DNA of 64,000 nt from Streptomyces sp. SLBN-118 (lineage in GTDB: Bacteria; Actinomycetota; Actinomycetes; Streptomycetales; Streptomycetaceae), in contig NZ_VFNP01000002.1 of the NCBI RefSeq assembly GCF_006715635.1, positions 2,728,001-2,792,000 of the forward strand, read 5' to 3'. The translations under genes were made by a program, and so were the position numbers. Positions within the stretch are counted from its first letter, which is position 1. Every line of letters begins with the position of its first letter. Under the pieces are notes generated by a model. It saw only the letters and a list, made by a program, of their open reading frames with translations, did no database searches and had not been told where the DNA came from. Of the stretch, positions 28,585 through 37,310 are shown piece after piece.

Positions 28585-29334
28585 GTGCCGGAGCCCACGA
28601 CGCCGGAGCCCGCCGCGACCGCCAGGCGGGCCGGGACCACGACCGCCGAGGACGCGCCTGCCGCCAAGCCGCGCCGTCGGCAGGCCCGCGGTGAGCGCCG
28701 TATCGCCCAGCTCCTCGACGCCGCGGCCAGCGTCTTCTGCGCCAGCGGCTACACCGCGGCCAGCACCAACGCCATCGCCCGCGAGGCGGGCGTCTCCCCC
28801 GGCACGCTCTACCAGTTCTTCCCGAACAAGGAGGCCATCGCCGTCGAACTGGGCGGCCGGCTCCTGGAGCGGTGGCGCGAGTCCCATGGCGCGGCGCTGA
28901 CCGCCGCCAACCTGGACCTTCCCCTCGACCAGCTGCTGGACGCGGTCCTCGATCCGCTCTTCGCCTTCAATCACGAGAACCCGGCCTTCGCCGTCCTGGT
29001 GCACGGCCCGGACGTACCCGGCCAGATCACCCAGGAGTTCGAGGCTCTGCATGCCGTGCTGCTCACGCGGATCGAGGAGATCATCGCAAGCTTCGTCCCC
29101 GACGCCCCGCCCGCCGAGCTCTCCCGCATCGCCACCATGACCTTCGCCGTTTTCAAGGCGGGCCTCGATCTGGTCCTCGCCCACGAGGGGGAGGAGCGGC
29201 AGGCTTACATCGACGAGATCAAGAAGGTCATGTTCGGCTACCTGGCCCCCATGGTCGGCCTCTGCCCGGCCGGACAGCGGGCCCCGAAGCAGCAGGGCGC
29301 GGACGCGGCCCCGCATTCGCATAATACCCCCTAG
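28585..29334 (+). CDS. TetR-family transcriptional repressor
   Basis: 249 aa from GTG 28585. After a 35-residue Ala/Pro/Arg-rich lead comes a TetR HTH (ARGERRIAQLLDAAASVF, AIAREAGVSPGTLYQFF, NKEAIAVEL) and an all-helical ligand domain. It diverges from the MMPL exporter and flanks the large inverted repeat, the classic layout of a self-regulating repressor controlling an efflux gene. The last codons and the TAG stop (29332-29334) lie inside a CsoR-type operator serving the next gene. Inducer unknown. Confidence 0.9.
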   Translation: MPEPTTPEPAATARRAGTTTAEDAPAAKPRRRQARGERRIAQLLDAAASVFCASGYTAASTNAIAREAGVSPGTLYQFFPNKEAIAVELGGRLLERWRESHGAALTAANLDLPLDQLLDAVLDPLFAFNHENPAFAVLVHGPDVPGQITQEFEALHAVLLTRIEEIIASFVPDAPPAELSRIATMTFAVFKAGLDLVLAHEGEERQAYIDEIKKVMFGYLAPMVGLCPAGQRAPKQQGADAAPHSHNTP

Positions 29335-29340
29335 GGGTAT
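29324..29340. promoter_or_regulatory. CsoR-type copper operator
   Basis: ATACCCCCTAGGGGTAT is a near-perfect palindrome (one extra central base), as in operators of the Cu(I)-sensing repressor CsoR of actinobacteria. It lies about 95 bp before copZ and overlaps the end of the TetR gene. Copper binding by CsoR would release it and open the copZ promoter. Confidence 0.75.
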
Positions 29341-29432
29341 AGTATCCGGCGATGTAAGGGAGCCTCGGCATTCCCGTGGCCCTCAGGCGCCCCATGACTT
29401 CGTATGTGTCACACCTCGAAGAGGAGAACCGC

Positions 29433-29744
29433 ATGACCGCCGAGACGAACACCGAGACCGCCCAGGCGACCGGCTCCTGCTGCTCGTCGACCGGCTCCTG
29501 TCACGACGGCGCGGCCGACGTGCAGATCGGCGGCGTCACCGCCGTTTACCGGGTCACCGGCATGACCTGCGGCCACTGTGAAGGCGCCGTCACCGCCGAG
29601 ATCTCCGAGCTCACCGGCGTCACCTCGGTGAAGGCGGTCGCCGCGACCGGCCAGGTGACGGTCGTCTCCGATGCCCCGCTGGAGGAGAGCGCCGTGCGCG
29701 CGGCCGTCGACGAGGCCGGGTACGAACTCGTCGGCCAGGCCTGA
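29433..29744 (+). CDS. copZ: Copper chaperone CopZ-like HMA-domain protein
   Basis: 103 aa. A heavy-metal-associated domain occupies residues 36-103 with the metal motif GMTCGHC and the ferredoxin-like strands expected. The first 35 residues are a Cys-rich extension (SCCSSTGSCHDG) that may bind further metal. GAAGAGGAG precedes ATG 29433. In other Streptomyces it is followed by the copper-exporting ATPase copA; here only a wreck of copA follows. A CsoR-type site lies upstream, so it should be copper-induced. The name rests on the domain and the site. Confidence 0.88.
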   Translation: MTAETNTETAQATGSCCSSTGSCHDGAADVQIGGVTAVYRVTGMTCGHCEGAVTAEISELTGVTSVKAVAATGQVTVVSDAPLEESAVRAAVDEAGYELVGQA

Positions 29745-29779
29745 GGGAAGCCGGGTACGAACTCGTCGGCCGGCCTGAG
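29715..29779 (+). repeat. Duplicated end of copZ
   Basis: Twenty-two bases at 29715-29736 recur at 29750-29771, and similarity continues through GGCCTGAG in both. The first copy encodes the last residues of CopZ and its stop; the second lies just beyond. It marks a small duplication at the edge of the copA wreck. Confidence 0.85.
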
Positions 29780-30174
29780 CGCGGACACTCCGCCCACCGG
29801 GCGCAGGCCCCCTCCGCCCCACCCACACCCCCTCGAAGTCCCCGCCGGGCCGTACGCGACCACTCCGACGCTGGTCCCGTGCGGCCCGGCCCTCGTTTCG
29901 GACCCCCGTCCAGCGCCGAGGCGGTCGTCCAGTTGCGCGCCCTGGACCCGAGTCCGGTGCCGCCGACCGGGGACGGCAGGGCACCGACGCGGCGATCGAG
30001 GTCGGTGACCTGACACTCGTACGTGGGGATCCGAGGGTTGCCGCAGACGCGATCCGTCTTGCACGCCGGACGCCCACAACGATCAAAGAGAATCTTTACT
30101 GGACGTTCGACTGCCACGTCCCCGCGCCGCCTTTCACGGCATCAGGCCTGCTCAAGCCCATGATCACCGGATAA
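29750..30174 (+). pseudogene. Remnant of copper-exporting P-type ATPase (copA)
   Basis: Two out-of-frame pieces of the C-terminal third of a P1B-ATPase survive. Around 29912-29975 one frame reads SAEAVVQLRALDPSPVPPTGD, which matches the end of the P-domain where intact enzymes have LLTGDN. From 29980 another frame reads GTDAAIEVGDLTLVRGD and runs through IKENLYWTF and GLLKPMITG to TAA at 30172-30174, the last transmembrane part. The roughly 55 residues normally between them, including the GDGVNDAPAL hinge, are missing, as is the first two-thirds of the gene. It directly follows copZ, the usual position of copA. Confidence 0.85.
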
Positions 30175-30523
30175 GCCACGGCCTTTTCGTCCGCATTTGC
30201 GGCCGCCGAAAGTCTCCGCCTGCGCTCCTTCTCGTGACTACAAATGGGTCACAAGACCTTCACAACGAGACCTAGATCACAGATATTGAGGGGTAACCAT
30301 TAAGGCTCCTCGCGGGTCTAAATTGGCGATGCCGAGAACGTCTTGGGGGACGTTCATGGGATGTCTTGGGGGACGTCCCAGGCAAGCGTTGGCCGGGGCA
30401 CGTGCCCGGGGAGCTTTGAGCGGCCCTCCCGTGCGTACGTACCCCGGCAGACCGCGTGAGGAGCTCCTGCAGCCAGCAGGCACCCGGCCGGATCCCGTGG
30501 GGGGAATCCGCTCCGGGGATATG
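30175..30523. other. Intergenic DNA with two tandem hairpins
   Basis: No gene is convincing here. At 30336-30355 and 30357-30380 two similar inverted repeats (arms GAACGTC/GACGTTC and TGGGATGTC/GACGTCCCA) share the same TTGGGG loop. An AT-rich stretch at 30255-30325 precedes them, so they may be the leader of a lost transcript or protein-binding sites. Confidence 0.45.
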
Positions 30524-30575
30524 GGAAGCGCCCCGCCCGCCGACCCGTGGGGGGATCGGCAGCGGGGCGCTTTCC
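30524..30575 (-). terminator. Terminator of citrate synthase gene
   Basis: AAGCGCCCCGC (30526-30536) pairs with GCGGGGCGCTT (30562-30572), with a smaller hairpin in the loop. It lies about 90 nt past the citrate synthase stop. Confidence 0.65.
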
Positions 30576-30663
30576 GCGCTCTGCGGGGGCGTTCAGCGGG
30601 GTACGGTCACCGGCTCCGCCTTCGGGCCGGAACCGCCCGCCGCCGGCCGCCGCGGGCGCTGTG

Positions 30664-31953
30664 TCAGCGGGACTCGACCGGGACGAAGTCGCGGAGGACC
30701 TCGCCGGTGTAGATCTGGCGCGGACGGCCGATGCGGGAACCCGGCTCCTTGATCATCTCGTGCCACTGGGCGATCCAGCCCGGAAGACGGCCGAGTGCGA
30801 AGAGCACGGTGAACATCTCGGTCGGGAAGCCCATGGCCCGGTAGATCAGACCGGTGTAGAAGTCCACGTTCGGGTAGAGGTTGCGCGAGACGAAGTAGTC
30901 GTCGGAGAGCGCGTGCTCCTCCAGCTTGAGCGCGATGTCCAGCAGCTCGTCGGACTTGCCGAGCGCCGAGAGGACATCGTGCGCCGCCGCCTTGATGATC
31001 TTCGCGCGGGGGTCGAAGCTCTTGTAGACGCGGTGGCCGAAGCCCATCAGGCGGACGCCGTCCTCCCTGTTCTTCACCTTGCGGATGAAGGAGTCCACGT
31101 CGCCGCCGTTGGCCTGGATGCCCTCGAGCATCTCCAGCACCGACTGGTTGGCGCCACCGTGCAGCGGGCCCCACAGGGCGCTGATACCGGCGGAGATGGA
31201 GGCGAACATGTTCGCCTGCGAGGAGCCGACCAGACGCACGGTGGAGGTCGAACAGTTCTGCTCGTGGTCGGCATGCAGGATCAGCAGCTTGTCGAGCGCC
31301 GAGACCACGACCGGGTCCAGGTCGTACTCCTGGGCCGGGACCGAGAAGGTCATCCGCAGGAAGTTCTCCACGTACCCGAGGTCATTGCGCGGGTAGACGA
31401 AGGGGTGGCCGATCGACTTCTTGTACGCGTACGCCGCGATCGTCGGCAGCTTGGCGAGCAGCCGGACGGTGGAGAGGTGACGCTGCTTCTCGTCGAACGG
31501 GTTGTGGCTGTCCTGGTAGAACGTCGACAGCGCGCTGACCACCGAGGACAGCATCGCCATCGGGTGTGCGTCGCGCGGGAACCCGCCGAAGAACCGCTTG
31601 ACGTCCTCGTGGAGCAGCGTGTGCTGGGTGATCTCACCCTTGAAGGCCGCCAGCTCGTCGACCGTCGGAAGCTCGCCGTTGATCAGCAGGTATCCGACCT
31701 CGAGGAAGGTGGAGCGCTCGGCCAGCTGCTCGATCGGGTAGCCGCGGTAGCGCAGGATGCCCTGCTCGCCGTCGAGGTAAGTGATCGCGGATTTATAGGC
31801 GGCGGTATTGCCGTATCCGCTGTCCAGGGTGACCAGGCCGGTATTGGCTCGGAGCTTCCCGATGTCGAAGCCCTTGTCACCGACGGTGCTCTCGACCACC
31901 GGGTAGGTGTATTCACCGTCCGCGTACCGCAGTACTACAGAGTTGTCGCTCAC
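30664..31953 (-). CDS. gltA: Citrate synthase
   Basis: 429 aa, normal length for the hexameric type II enzyme. It condenses oxaloacetate and acetyl-CoA in the TCA cycle. The N-terminal domain with CPDG-less start (SDNSVVLRYADGEYTY) and the catalytic parts are complete: ADHEQNCSTSTVRLVGSS holds the first His, LHGGANQSVLEML the second region, and GFGHRVYKSFDPRA the third His and Arg. I chose GTG 31953, with GAGGGATGAC upstream, because the first residues match actinobacterial citrate synthases; the 19 residues encoded before it do not. It stands alone on the minus strand. In S. coelicolor the gene is called citA. Confidence 0.96.
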   Translation of the reverse strand: MSDNSVVLRYADGEYTYPVVESTVGDKGFDIGKLRANTGLVTLDSGYGNTAAYKSAITYLDGEQGILRYRGYPIEQLAERSTFLEVGYLLINGELPTVDELAAFKGEITQHTLLHEDVKRFFGGFPRDAHPMAMLSSVVSALSTFYQDSHNPFDEKQRHLSTVRLLAKLPTIAAYAYKKSIGHPFVYPRNDLGYVENFLRMTFSVPAQEYDLDPVVVSALDKLLILHADHEQNCSTSTVRLVGSSQANMFASISAGISALWGPLHGGANQSVLEMLEGIQANGGDVDSFIRKVKNREDGVRLMGFGHRVYKSFDPRAKIIKAAAHDVLSALGKSDELLDIALKLEEHALSDDYFVSRNLYPNVDFYTGLIYRAMGFPTEMFTVLFALGRLPGWIAQWHEMIKEPGSRIGRPRQIYTGEVLRDFVPVESR

Positions 31954-32182
31954 GTCATCCCTCACCGACGTAGTGCCTCTTCTTCGAGGTGCCCTGACTG
32001 TCTCTACCATCCCCCATTTGGCTCAGGAGAGTGCACTCGGGGTCGACCATTGGGCCTACTGGCGGCACTCAGTGCCGCCAACCTGCTCATCTTGCCCCGT
32101 TCGCCCAGGTTCCGGAAACCGGGGTGGCGTTTCCCACCCCCGGGGGCCGGTTGGCTTCCCCCGGCCGGCCGAGCCGACCGCG

Positions 32183-34390
32183 TCAGCCGCCGCTCAGCCG
32201 GTGGTCGAGCGCCGTGAAGCGTCTGCCTGCGGAAACGGTGCGCACTGCCTGTCCTATCGCCTTACGGGAGCCGACCAGCACGACGAGTTTTCTGGCCCGG
32301 GTGACCGCCGTGTACAGGAGGTTCCGCTGGAGCATCATCCAGGCTCCTGTGGTGACCGGGATCACCACCGCGGGGTATTCACTGCCCTGCGAGCGGTGGA
32401 TGGTCACGGCATAGGCGTGGGCCAGCTCGTCCAGCTCGTCGAAGTCGTACGGAACCTCCTCGTCCTCGTCCGTCAGCACCGTCAGCCGCTCATCGTCCAG
32501 TTGGAGCGAGGTGACCACGCCGACCGTGCCGTTGAAGACGCCGTTCTTGCCTTTCTCATAATTGTTGCGAATCTGGGTGACCTTGTCGCCGACGCGGAAG
32601 ACCCGGCCGCCGAAGCGCTTCTCCGGGAGATCCGGCCGCGCGGGAGTAATCGCCTGCTGAAGCAGCCCGTTGAGCGTGCCGGCACCGGCCGGACCGCGGT
32701 GCATCGGAGCGAGGACCTGCACATCGCGCCGCGGGTCGAGGCCGAATCTGGCAGGGATCCGGCGAGCGGCAACATCCACGGTGACCCTGCCCGCGTCCTC
32801 CGTCTCCTCCTCCACGAAGAGAAAGAAGTCCGAGAGCCCCGAAGTGATGGGCTGGACGCCCGAATTGATGCGATGGGCATTGGTGACGACACCGGACTGC
32901 TGGGCCTGGCGGAAGATCCGGGTCAGCCGGACGCTGGGCACCGGGCCGCCGTCCGCGAGCAGATCGCGCAGCACCTCGCCCGCGCCGACGCTCGGCAGTT
33001 GGTCGACATCGCCCACCAGCAGCAGATGCGCGCCCGGGGCGACCGCCTTGACCAGCTTGTTGGCGAGCAGCAGATCGAGCATCGACGCCTCGTCGACCAC
33101 CACCAGGTCCGCGTCCAGGGGCCGGTCCCTGTCGTACGCCGCGTCCCCGCCCGGCTTGAGCTCAAGCAGCCGGTGCACGGTGGAGGCCTCGGCTCCGGTG
33201 AGCTCGGCAAGACGCTTGGCCGCGCGCCCGGTCGGGGCCGCGAGCACCACCTTGGCCCTCTTGGCGCGGGCCAGCTCCACGATGGAGCGGACCGTGAACG
33301 ACTTGCCGCAGCCCGGGCCGCCGGTGAGGACGGCGACCTTGCTGGTGAGCGCCAGACGGACCGCCTGCTCCTGCTCGGGGGCCAGCTCCGCGCCCGTCCG
33401 CTCGGCCAGCCAGGCCAGCGCCTTGTCCCATGCGACGTCCTGGAAGGCAGGCATCCGGTCCTCGGCGGTGCGCAGGAGACGGTTCAGCTGAGCCGCGAGA
33501 GAGATCTCGGCGCGGTGGAAGGGAACGAGAAAGACCGCGGTCAGCGCGTCGCCGCCGTCAGGAGCCGGGACCCGTTCCCGGACGACCCCCTCCTCGTCGC
33601 CCGCGAGTTCAGCGAGGCACTCGATGACAAGGCCGGTGTCCACCTGGAGCAGCTTCACTGCGTCCGCGATCAGCTGCTCCTCGGGCAGGAAGCAGTGCCC
33701 CTGGTCGGTGGACTGCGACAGGGCGTACTGCAGGCCGGCCTTGACCCGCTCGCGGCTGTCGTGCGGGATGCCGACAGCCTGCGCGATCCTGTCGGCCGTG
33801 AGGAAGCCGATGCCCCACACGTCGGCGGCCAGGCGGTAGGGCTGGTTCTTCACGACCGAGATCGAGGCGTCCTCGTACTTCTTGTAGATGCGCACCGCGA
33901 TGGAGGTCGAGACGCCGACACCCTGGAGGAAGATCATGACCTCCTTGATGGCCTTCTGCTCCTCCCAGGCGGCACCGATCAACTTCGTCCGCTTCGGGCC
34001 CAGTCCGGGGACCTCGATGAGCTTCTTCGGCTCCTGCTCGATGATGTCGAGGGTGTCGACGCCGAAGTGATCGACGATGCGCTCGGCGATTCTCGGGCCG
34101 ATGCCCTTGATCAGGCCGGAGCCGAGATAGCGGCGTATGCCCTGGATGGTGGCCGGGAGGACGGTGGTGTAGTTCTCCACCGTGAACTGCTTGCCGTACT
34201 GGGGATGAGAGCCCCAACGGCCCTCCATGCGCAGGGACTCGCCGGGCTGCGCGCCGAGCAGCGAGCCGACTACCGTGAGGAGATCGCCGCCGCCGCGGCC
34301 GGTGTCGACGCGGGCGACCGTGTAGCCGTTCTCCTCATTGGCGTACGTGATCCGCTCGAGGACACCTTCGAGCACTGCCAGATTGGACAT
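32183..34390 (-). CDS. recD2: RecD2-type ATP-dependent DNA helicase
   Basis: 735 aa SF1B helicase. An OB-like N-terminus (residues 1-90) and two helix-hairpin-helix segments (GIGPRIAERIVDHFG, VPGLGPKRTKLIGAAW) precede the motor. Walker A is TGGPGCGKSFT, Walker B LVVVDEASML, and motif III is LLLVGDVDQLPSV; the C-terminal UvrD-like part has TIHRSQGSEYPAV. RecD2 is not part of RecBCD; it is a 5'-to-3' helicase tied to repair and replication restart. ATG 34390 is well placed. It is followed by citrate synthase, an unrelated neighbour. Confidence 0.94.
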   Translation of the reverse strand: MSNLAVLEGVLERITYANEENGYTVARVDTGRGGGDLLTVVGSLLGAQPGESLRMEGRWGSHPQYGKQFTVENYTTVLPATIQGIRRYLGSGLIKGIGPRIAERIVDHFGVDTLDIIEQEPKKLIEVPGLGPKRTKLIGAAWEEQKAIKEVMIFLQGVGVSTSIAVRIYKKYEDASISVVKNQPYRLAADVWGIGFLTADRIAQAVGIPHDSRERVKAGLQYALSQSTDQGHCFLPEEQLIADAVKLLQVDTGLVIECLAELAGDEEGVVRERVPAPDGGDALTAVFLVPFHRAEISLAAQLNRLLRTAEDRMPAFQDVAWDKALAWLAERTGAELAPEQEQAVRLALTSKVAVLTGGPGCGKSFTVRSIVELARAKRAKVVLAAPTGRAAKRLAELTGAEASTVHRLLELKPGGDAAYDRDRPLDADLVVVDEASMLDLLLANKLVKAVAPGAHLLLVGDVDQLPSVGAGEVLRDLLADGGPVPSVRLTRIFRQAQQSGVVTNAHRINSGVQPITSGLSDFFLFVEEETEDAGRVTVDVAARRIPARFGLDPRRDVQVLAPMHRGPAGAGTLNGLLQQAITPARPDLPEKRFGGRVFRVGDKVTQIRNNYEKGKNGVFNGTVGVVTSLQLDDERLTVLTDEDEEVPYDFDELDELAHAYAVTIHRSQGSEYPAVVIPVTTGAWMMLQRNLLYTAVTRARKLVVLVGSRKAIGQAVRTVSAGRRFTALDHRLSGG

Positions 34391-34867
34391 GATCCGACGC
34401 TACCGCCGGGGTCCGACAGTGCGGGCGGCCTGTGGACAACTCGGGCCGGGCCCGTGTCATGGCCGGTGCGGCGGCAGGCCAAGGGGGCCCGGTCGGCCGA
34501 CCGGGCCCCTCGAACTCCCCCCTCCGTCAAGGACTCCCCGATCCCCCCGGATCCCCCCAGATTCCCCCCGGGAGCCTTGATGACAGGTACGACTCGTGTC
34601 ACGGGGGAATGGTTGCACGACTGCGTGCGGTTATTTTTGCGGAATCCCGGATTGCCGACGAAACGGGATGATCGTTGCGTTTCGCCCTGCGTGGGTGCGG
34701 GTTGCGTTGGTCCCCCAACCCCGCCCCTTCCCGAAACTGGGGGCCGGCCCCCAGACCCCCCGGGGGGCGTGGGGCTGACGCCCCGGCCCCGGGAGCGGCT
34801 GCTTCGCGCCGCGCTGGGTGAGCGGCAGATCCGGGAGGCGCGCGGAGTGGCGGCTCGCGCCGGGGGG

Positions 34868-34909
34868 CCGAAGGGCCTCACGAGACGGCAGCCTCTCGCC
34901 ACCGATCGG
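34868..34909. repeat. 42-bp intergenic repeat, first copy
   Basis: The core CACGAGACGGCAGCCTCTCG and the following CCACCGATCGG (34879-34909) recur at 35042-35072 with one mismatch; the preceding 11 bases are also similar. Confidence 0.85.
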
Positions 34910-35030
34910 TATGCGAACGCCCGCCGGGCCGGTAGCCTGCGAGCCCCCGATGGGGCGGAAGCGTCGCACCACCGCGGCGGAGGGGCCGCCCAGACCGCCG
35001 AACAGCAGCCTCGCGCCAAGCGCCAGGAGG

Positions 35031-35072
35031 CCGAAAGACCCCACGAGACGACAGCCTCTCGCCACCGATCGG
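35031..35072. repeat. 42-bp intergenic repeat, second copy
   Basis: Second copy of the unit at 34868-34909, 163 bp away in the same orientation. Between them lies a GC-rich spacer that also contains shorter related fragments. Confidence 0.85.
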
Positions 35073-35337
35073 AAGGCCGGGAACCGCCACCGGGCCGCAA
35101 CTTCGCACCACGGGGCCGGAGGCCGCGACGCCCCCAAGGCGGCCGCCGCGGCCGCCGTCGCATGTACCGGCAGGCGGCAGCCGTGGCGCCCGCCCAGGGG
35201 GTACAACCCCCCGAGCGGCAGCATCGCGCGTGCGGGGTGGACCGGAGCGTATGCCGGGACGCCGGCAGCCCGCGGGCCCGGCGGCCTCGCCGCGGCCGCT
35301 CCCCAGCGCGCCCGGACCCGCTCCCAGGGACTGTCCC

Positions 35338-36171
35338 CTACGCCACGTACTCCACGTACCGCGCCACCGTCTCCCGCAGCACCTCCACCCCGTCCCGCGC
35401 CCACAACCCCTCGTTGAACAGCTCCACTTCGATCGGCCCCCCGTACCCCGCCGCTTCCACCCGCTCCCGCCACGCGCGCAGGTCCACCACCCCGTCGCCC
35501 AGCCGGCCCCTGCCGTTCAGGACCCCGGCCGGCAACGGGGTGACCCAGTCCGCCAGTTGGAAGCCGTGGATGCGGCCGGACGTGCCCGCGCGGGCCACGG
35601 CCAGCGGGGCCGTGTCGTCCCACCATGTGTGGTACGTGTCCACCACCACGCCCACCTGGTCCGACGGGAAGTGTTCCGCCAGGTCCAGGGCCTGGGTCAG
35701 CGTGGAGACCACGCAGCGATCCGACGCGAACATCGGGTGCAGCGGCTCGATCGCCAGCCGCACGCCCCGCTCCCCCGCGTAGGGAGCCAGGACCGACAGG
35801 GCGTCCGCGATGCGCGACCGTGCCGCCGGCAGGTCCCGGCTGCCCGGTGGGAGGCCGCCCGAGACCAGGATCAGGGTGTCCGTGCCGAGTGCCGCCGCCT
35901 CGTCGATCGCCGTGTGGTTGTCGGCCAGGGCGCGGGCCCTTTCCGCCGGGTCGGTCGCGGTGAGGAAACCGCCGCGGCACAGGCTGGTGACCGTGAGCCC
36001 CGCGTCCCGTACGAGCTGGGCGGCCGCGTCGACTCCGTACGCCTGGACCGGTTCGCGCCAGAGGCCGACCCCGCCGATGCCCAGGGCGCCGCACGCCTTG
36101 GTGAGTTCGGGCAGGGGCAGCTGTTTGACGGTCATCTGGTTGATGCTGAAGCGGTTCAGGCGCGTCGTCAC
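35338..36171 (-). CDS. Sugar phosphate isomerase/epimerase (xylose-isomerase-like TIM barrel)
   Basis: 277 aa AP-endonuclease-2-type barrel. Metal-ligand motifs are in place: RLAIEPLHPM (Glu), VGVVVDTYHTWWD (Asp, His) and GGPIEVELFN (Glu). This group isomerises or dehydrates keto-sugars. It starts at GTG 36171, overlapping the stop of the DUF993 gene by 4 nt, and is the last gene of a three-gene operon with a Gfo/Idh/MocA dehydrogenase and a DHDPS-like protein. Substrate not known. Confidence 0.88.
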   Translation of the reverse strand: MTTRLNRFSINQMTVKQLPLPELTKACGALGIGGVGLWREPVQAYGVDAAAQLVRDAGLTVTSLCRGGFLTATDPAERARALADNHTAIDEAAALGTDTLILVSGGLPPGSRDLPAARSRIADALSVLAPYAGERGVRLAIEPLHPMFASDRCVVSTLTQALDLAEHFPSDQVGVVVDTYHTWWDDTAPLAVARAGTSGRIHGFQLADWVTPLPAGVLNGRGRLGDGVVDLRAWRERVEAAGYGGPIEVELFNEGLWARDGVEVLRETVARYVEYVA

Positions 36172-37310
36172 CAGTCGGCTCCGTACATCGTCAGCAGGGA
36201 CTTCACACGGTGCTCGGCCAGCCCGGGATCCGGGAACAGTCCAAGTCCGTCAGCCAGTTCGTACGCCCGGCACAGGTGCGGAAGCGAGCGCGCCGACTGC
36301 AGGCCGCCCACCATCGTGAAGTGCGACTGGTGCCCTGCCAGCCAGGCCAGCAGCACCACACCGGTCTTGTAGAAGCGCGTCGGCGGCTGGAACAGATGAC
36401 GGGACAGCCCCACGGTCGGGTCGAGAAGCTTGCGGAAGCCGTCGGCGTCGCCGGTGTCGAGGACCCGTACCGCCTGCGCCGCCAGAGGGCCCAGCGGATC
36501 GAAGATCCCCAGCAGCGCGTGGCTGAAGCCTCGCTCGTCGCCCGCGATCAGCTCGGGGTAGTTGAAGTCGTCGCCGGTGTAGCACCGGACACCCTCCGGC
36601 AGCCGCCGTCGCAGGTCGATCTCGCGCTGCGGGTCGAGCAGCGAGACCTTGATGCCGTCGACCTTGTCGGGGTGCGCCGCTACGACCTCCAGGAACGTCT
36701 CCGTCGCCGTGCCCAGGCCGGACGAGCCCCAATACCCCTCCAGCGCCGGGTCGAACATCGGGCCCAGCCAGTGCAGGATCACCGGCTCGGCGGCCTGGCG
36801 CAGCAGGTGGGTGTACAGGGCCACGTAGTCGTCCGGCGTCCCGGCCGCGGCCGCCAGCGCCCGCGACGCCATCAGGATCGCCTGCGAGCCGGTCTCCTCG
36901 ACGAGCGCGAGCTGCTCCTCGTAGGCCGTACGGACTGCGGGCAGATCAGCCTGGCAGCCGGTCAGTTGGTCGGTGCCGACCCCGCAGGCGATCCGGCCGC
37001 CCACCGCCCTGGCCTCGGCCGCCGAGCGCCGGATCAGCTCCGCCGCGCCCGCCCAGTCGAGACCCATGCCGCGCTGCGCGGTGTCCATGGCCTCCGCGAC
37101 GCCGAGGCCGTGCGACCACAGATGGCGGCGGAAGGCGAGCGTGGCGTCCCAGTCGACGGCGGCGGGCGAGTCCGGCGAGACATCGGCGTACGGGTCGGCC
37201 ACGACATGCGCCGCCGCGAAGACCGTACGGGAGGTGGGCGCAGCGCCCCCCGCGAACACCACCGGCGCGGTTCGGGGCTCGTACACCCCCTGGGGGAGCC
37301 TGATCGTCAC
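36168..37310 (-). CDS. DUF993 protein (dihydrodipicolinate synthase-like barrel)
   Basis: 380 aa. It belongs to DUF993, a distant relative of the N-acetylneuraminate lyase/dihydrodipicolinate synthase barrels. GIKVSLLDPQREIDLRR contains the Lys at the position of the family's Schiff-base residue, preceded by HPDKVD, and CYTGDDFNYPELIAGD follows. This suggests aldol cleavage or dehydration of a sugar-derived keto acid. It overlaps both neighbours by 4 nt (GTG 37310; stop at 36168). Activity has to be inferred from fold and context. Confidence 0.82.
   Translation of the reverse strand: MTIRLPQGVYEPRTAPVVFAGGAAPTSRTVFAAAHVVADPYADVSPDSPAAVDWDATLAFRRHLWSHGLGVAEAMDTAQRGMGLDWAGAAELIRRSAAEARAVGGRIACGVGTDQLTGCQADLPAVRTAYEEQLALVEETGSQAILMASRALAAAAGTPDDYVALYTHLLRQAAEPVILHWLGPMFDPALEGYWGSSGLGTATETFLEVVAAHPDKVDGIKVSLLDPQREIDLRRRLPEGVRCYTGDDFNYPELIAGDERGFSHALLGIFDPLGPLAAQAVRVLDTGDADGFRKLLDPTVGLSRHLFQPPTRFYKTGVVLLAWLAGHQSHFTMVGGLQSARSLPHLCRAYELADGLGLFPDPGLAEHRVKSLLTMYGADW

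Larger units (their letters stand above)
34391..35337. other. 947-bp intergenic region with dispersed repeats
   Basis: No gene is supported, although high GC creates long open frames in several directions. It holds a duplicated 42-bp unit and other related pieces reading, on the minus strand, like the Arg/Gly-rich nonsense often seen in Streptomyces intergenic repeats. The recD2 promoter must lie near 34400-34440. Confidence 0.6.

Noticed and set aside
30323..30752. Plus-strand frames starting MPRTSWGTFMG and similar
   Set aside because: They run through the hairpins and the citrate synthase terminator into the antisense of that gene; no homology or codon support.
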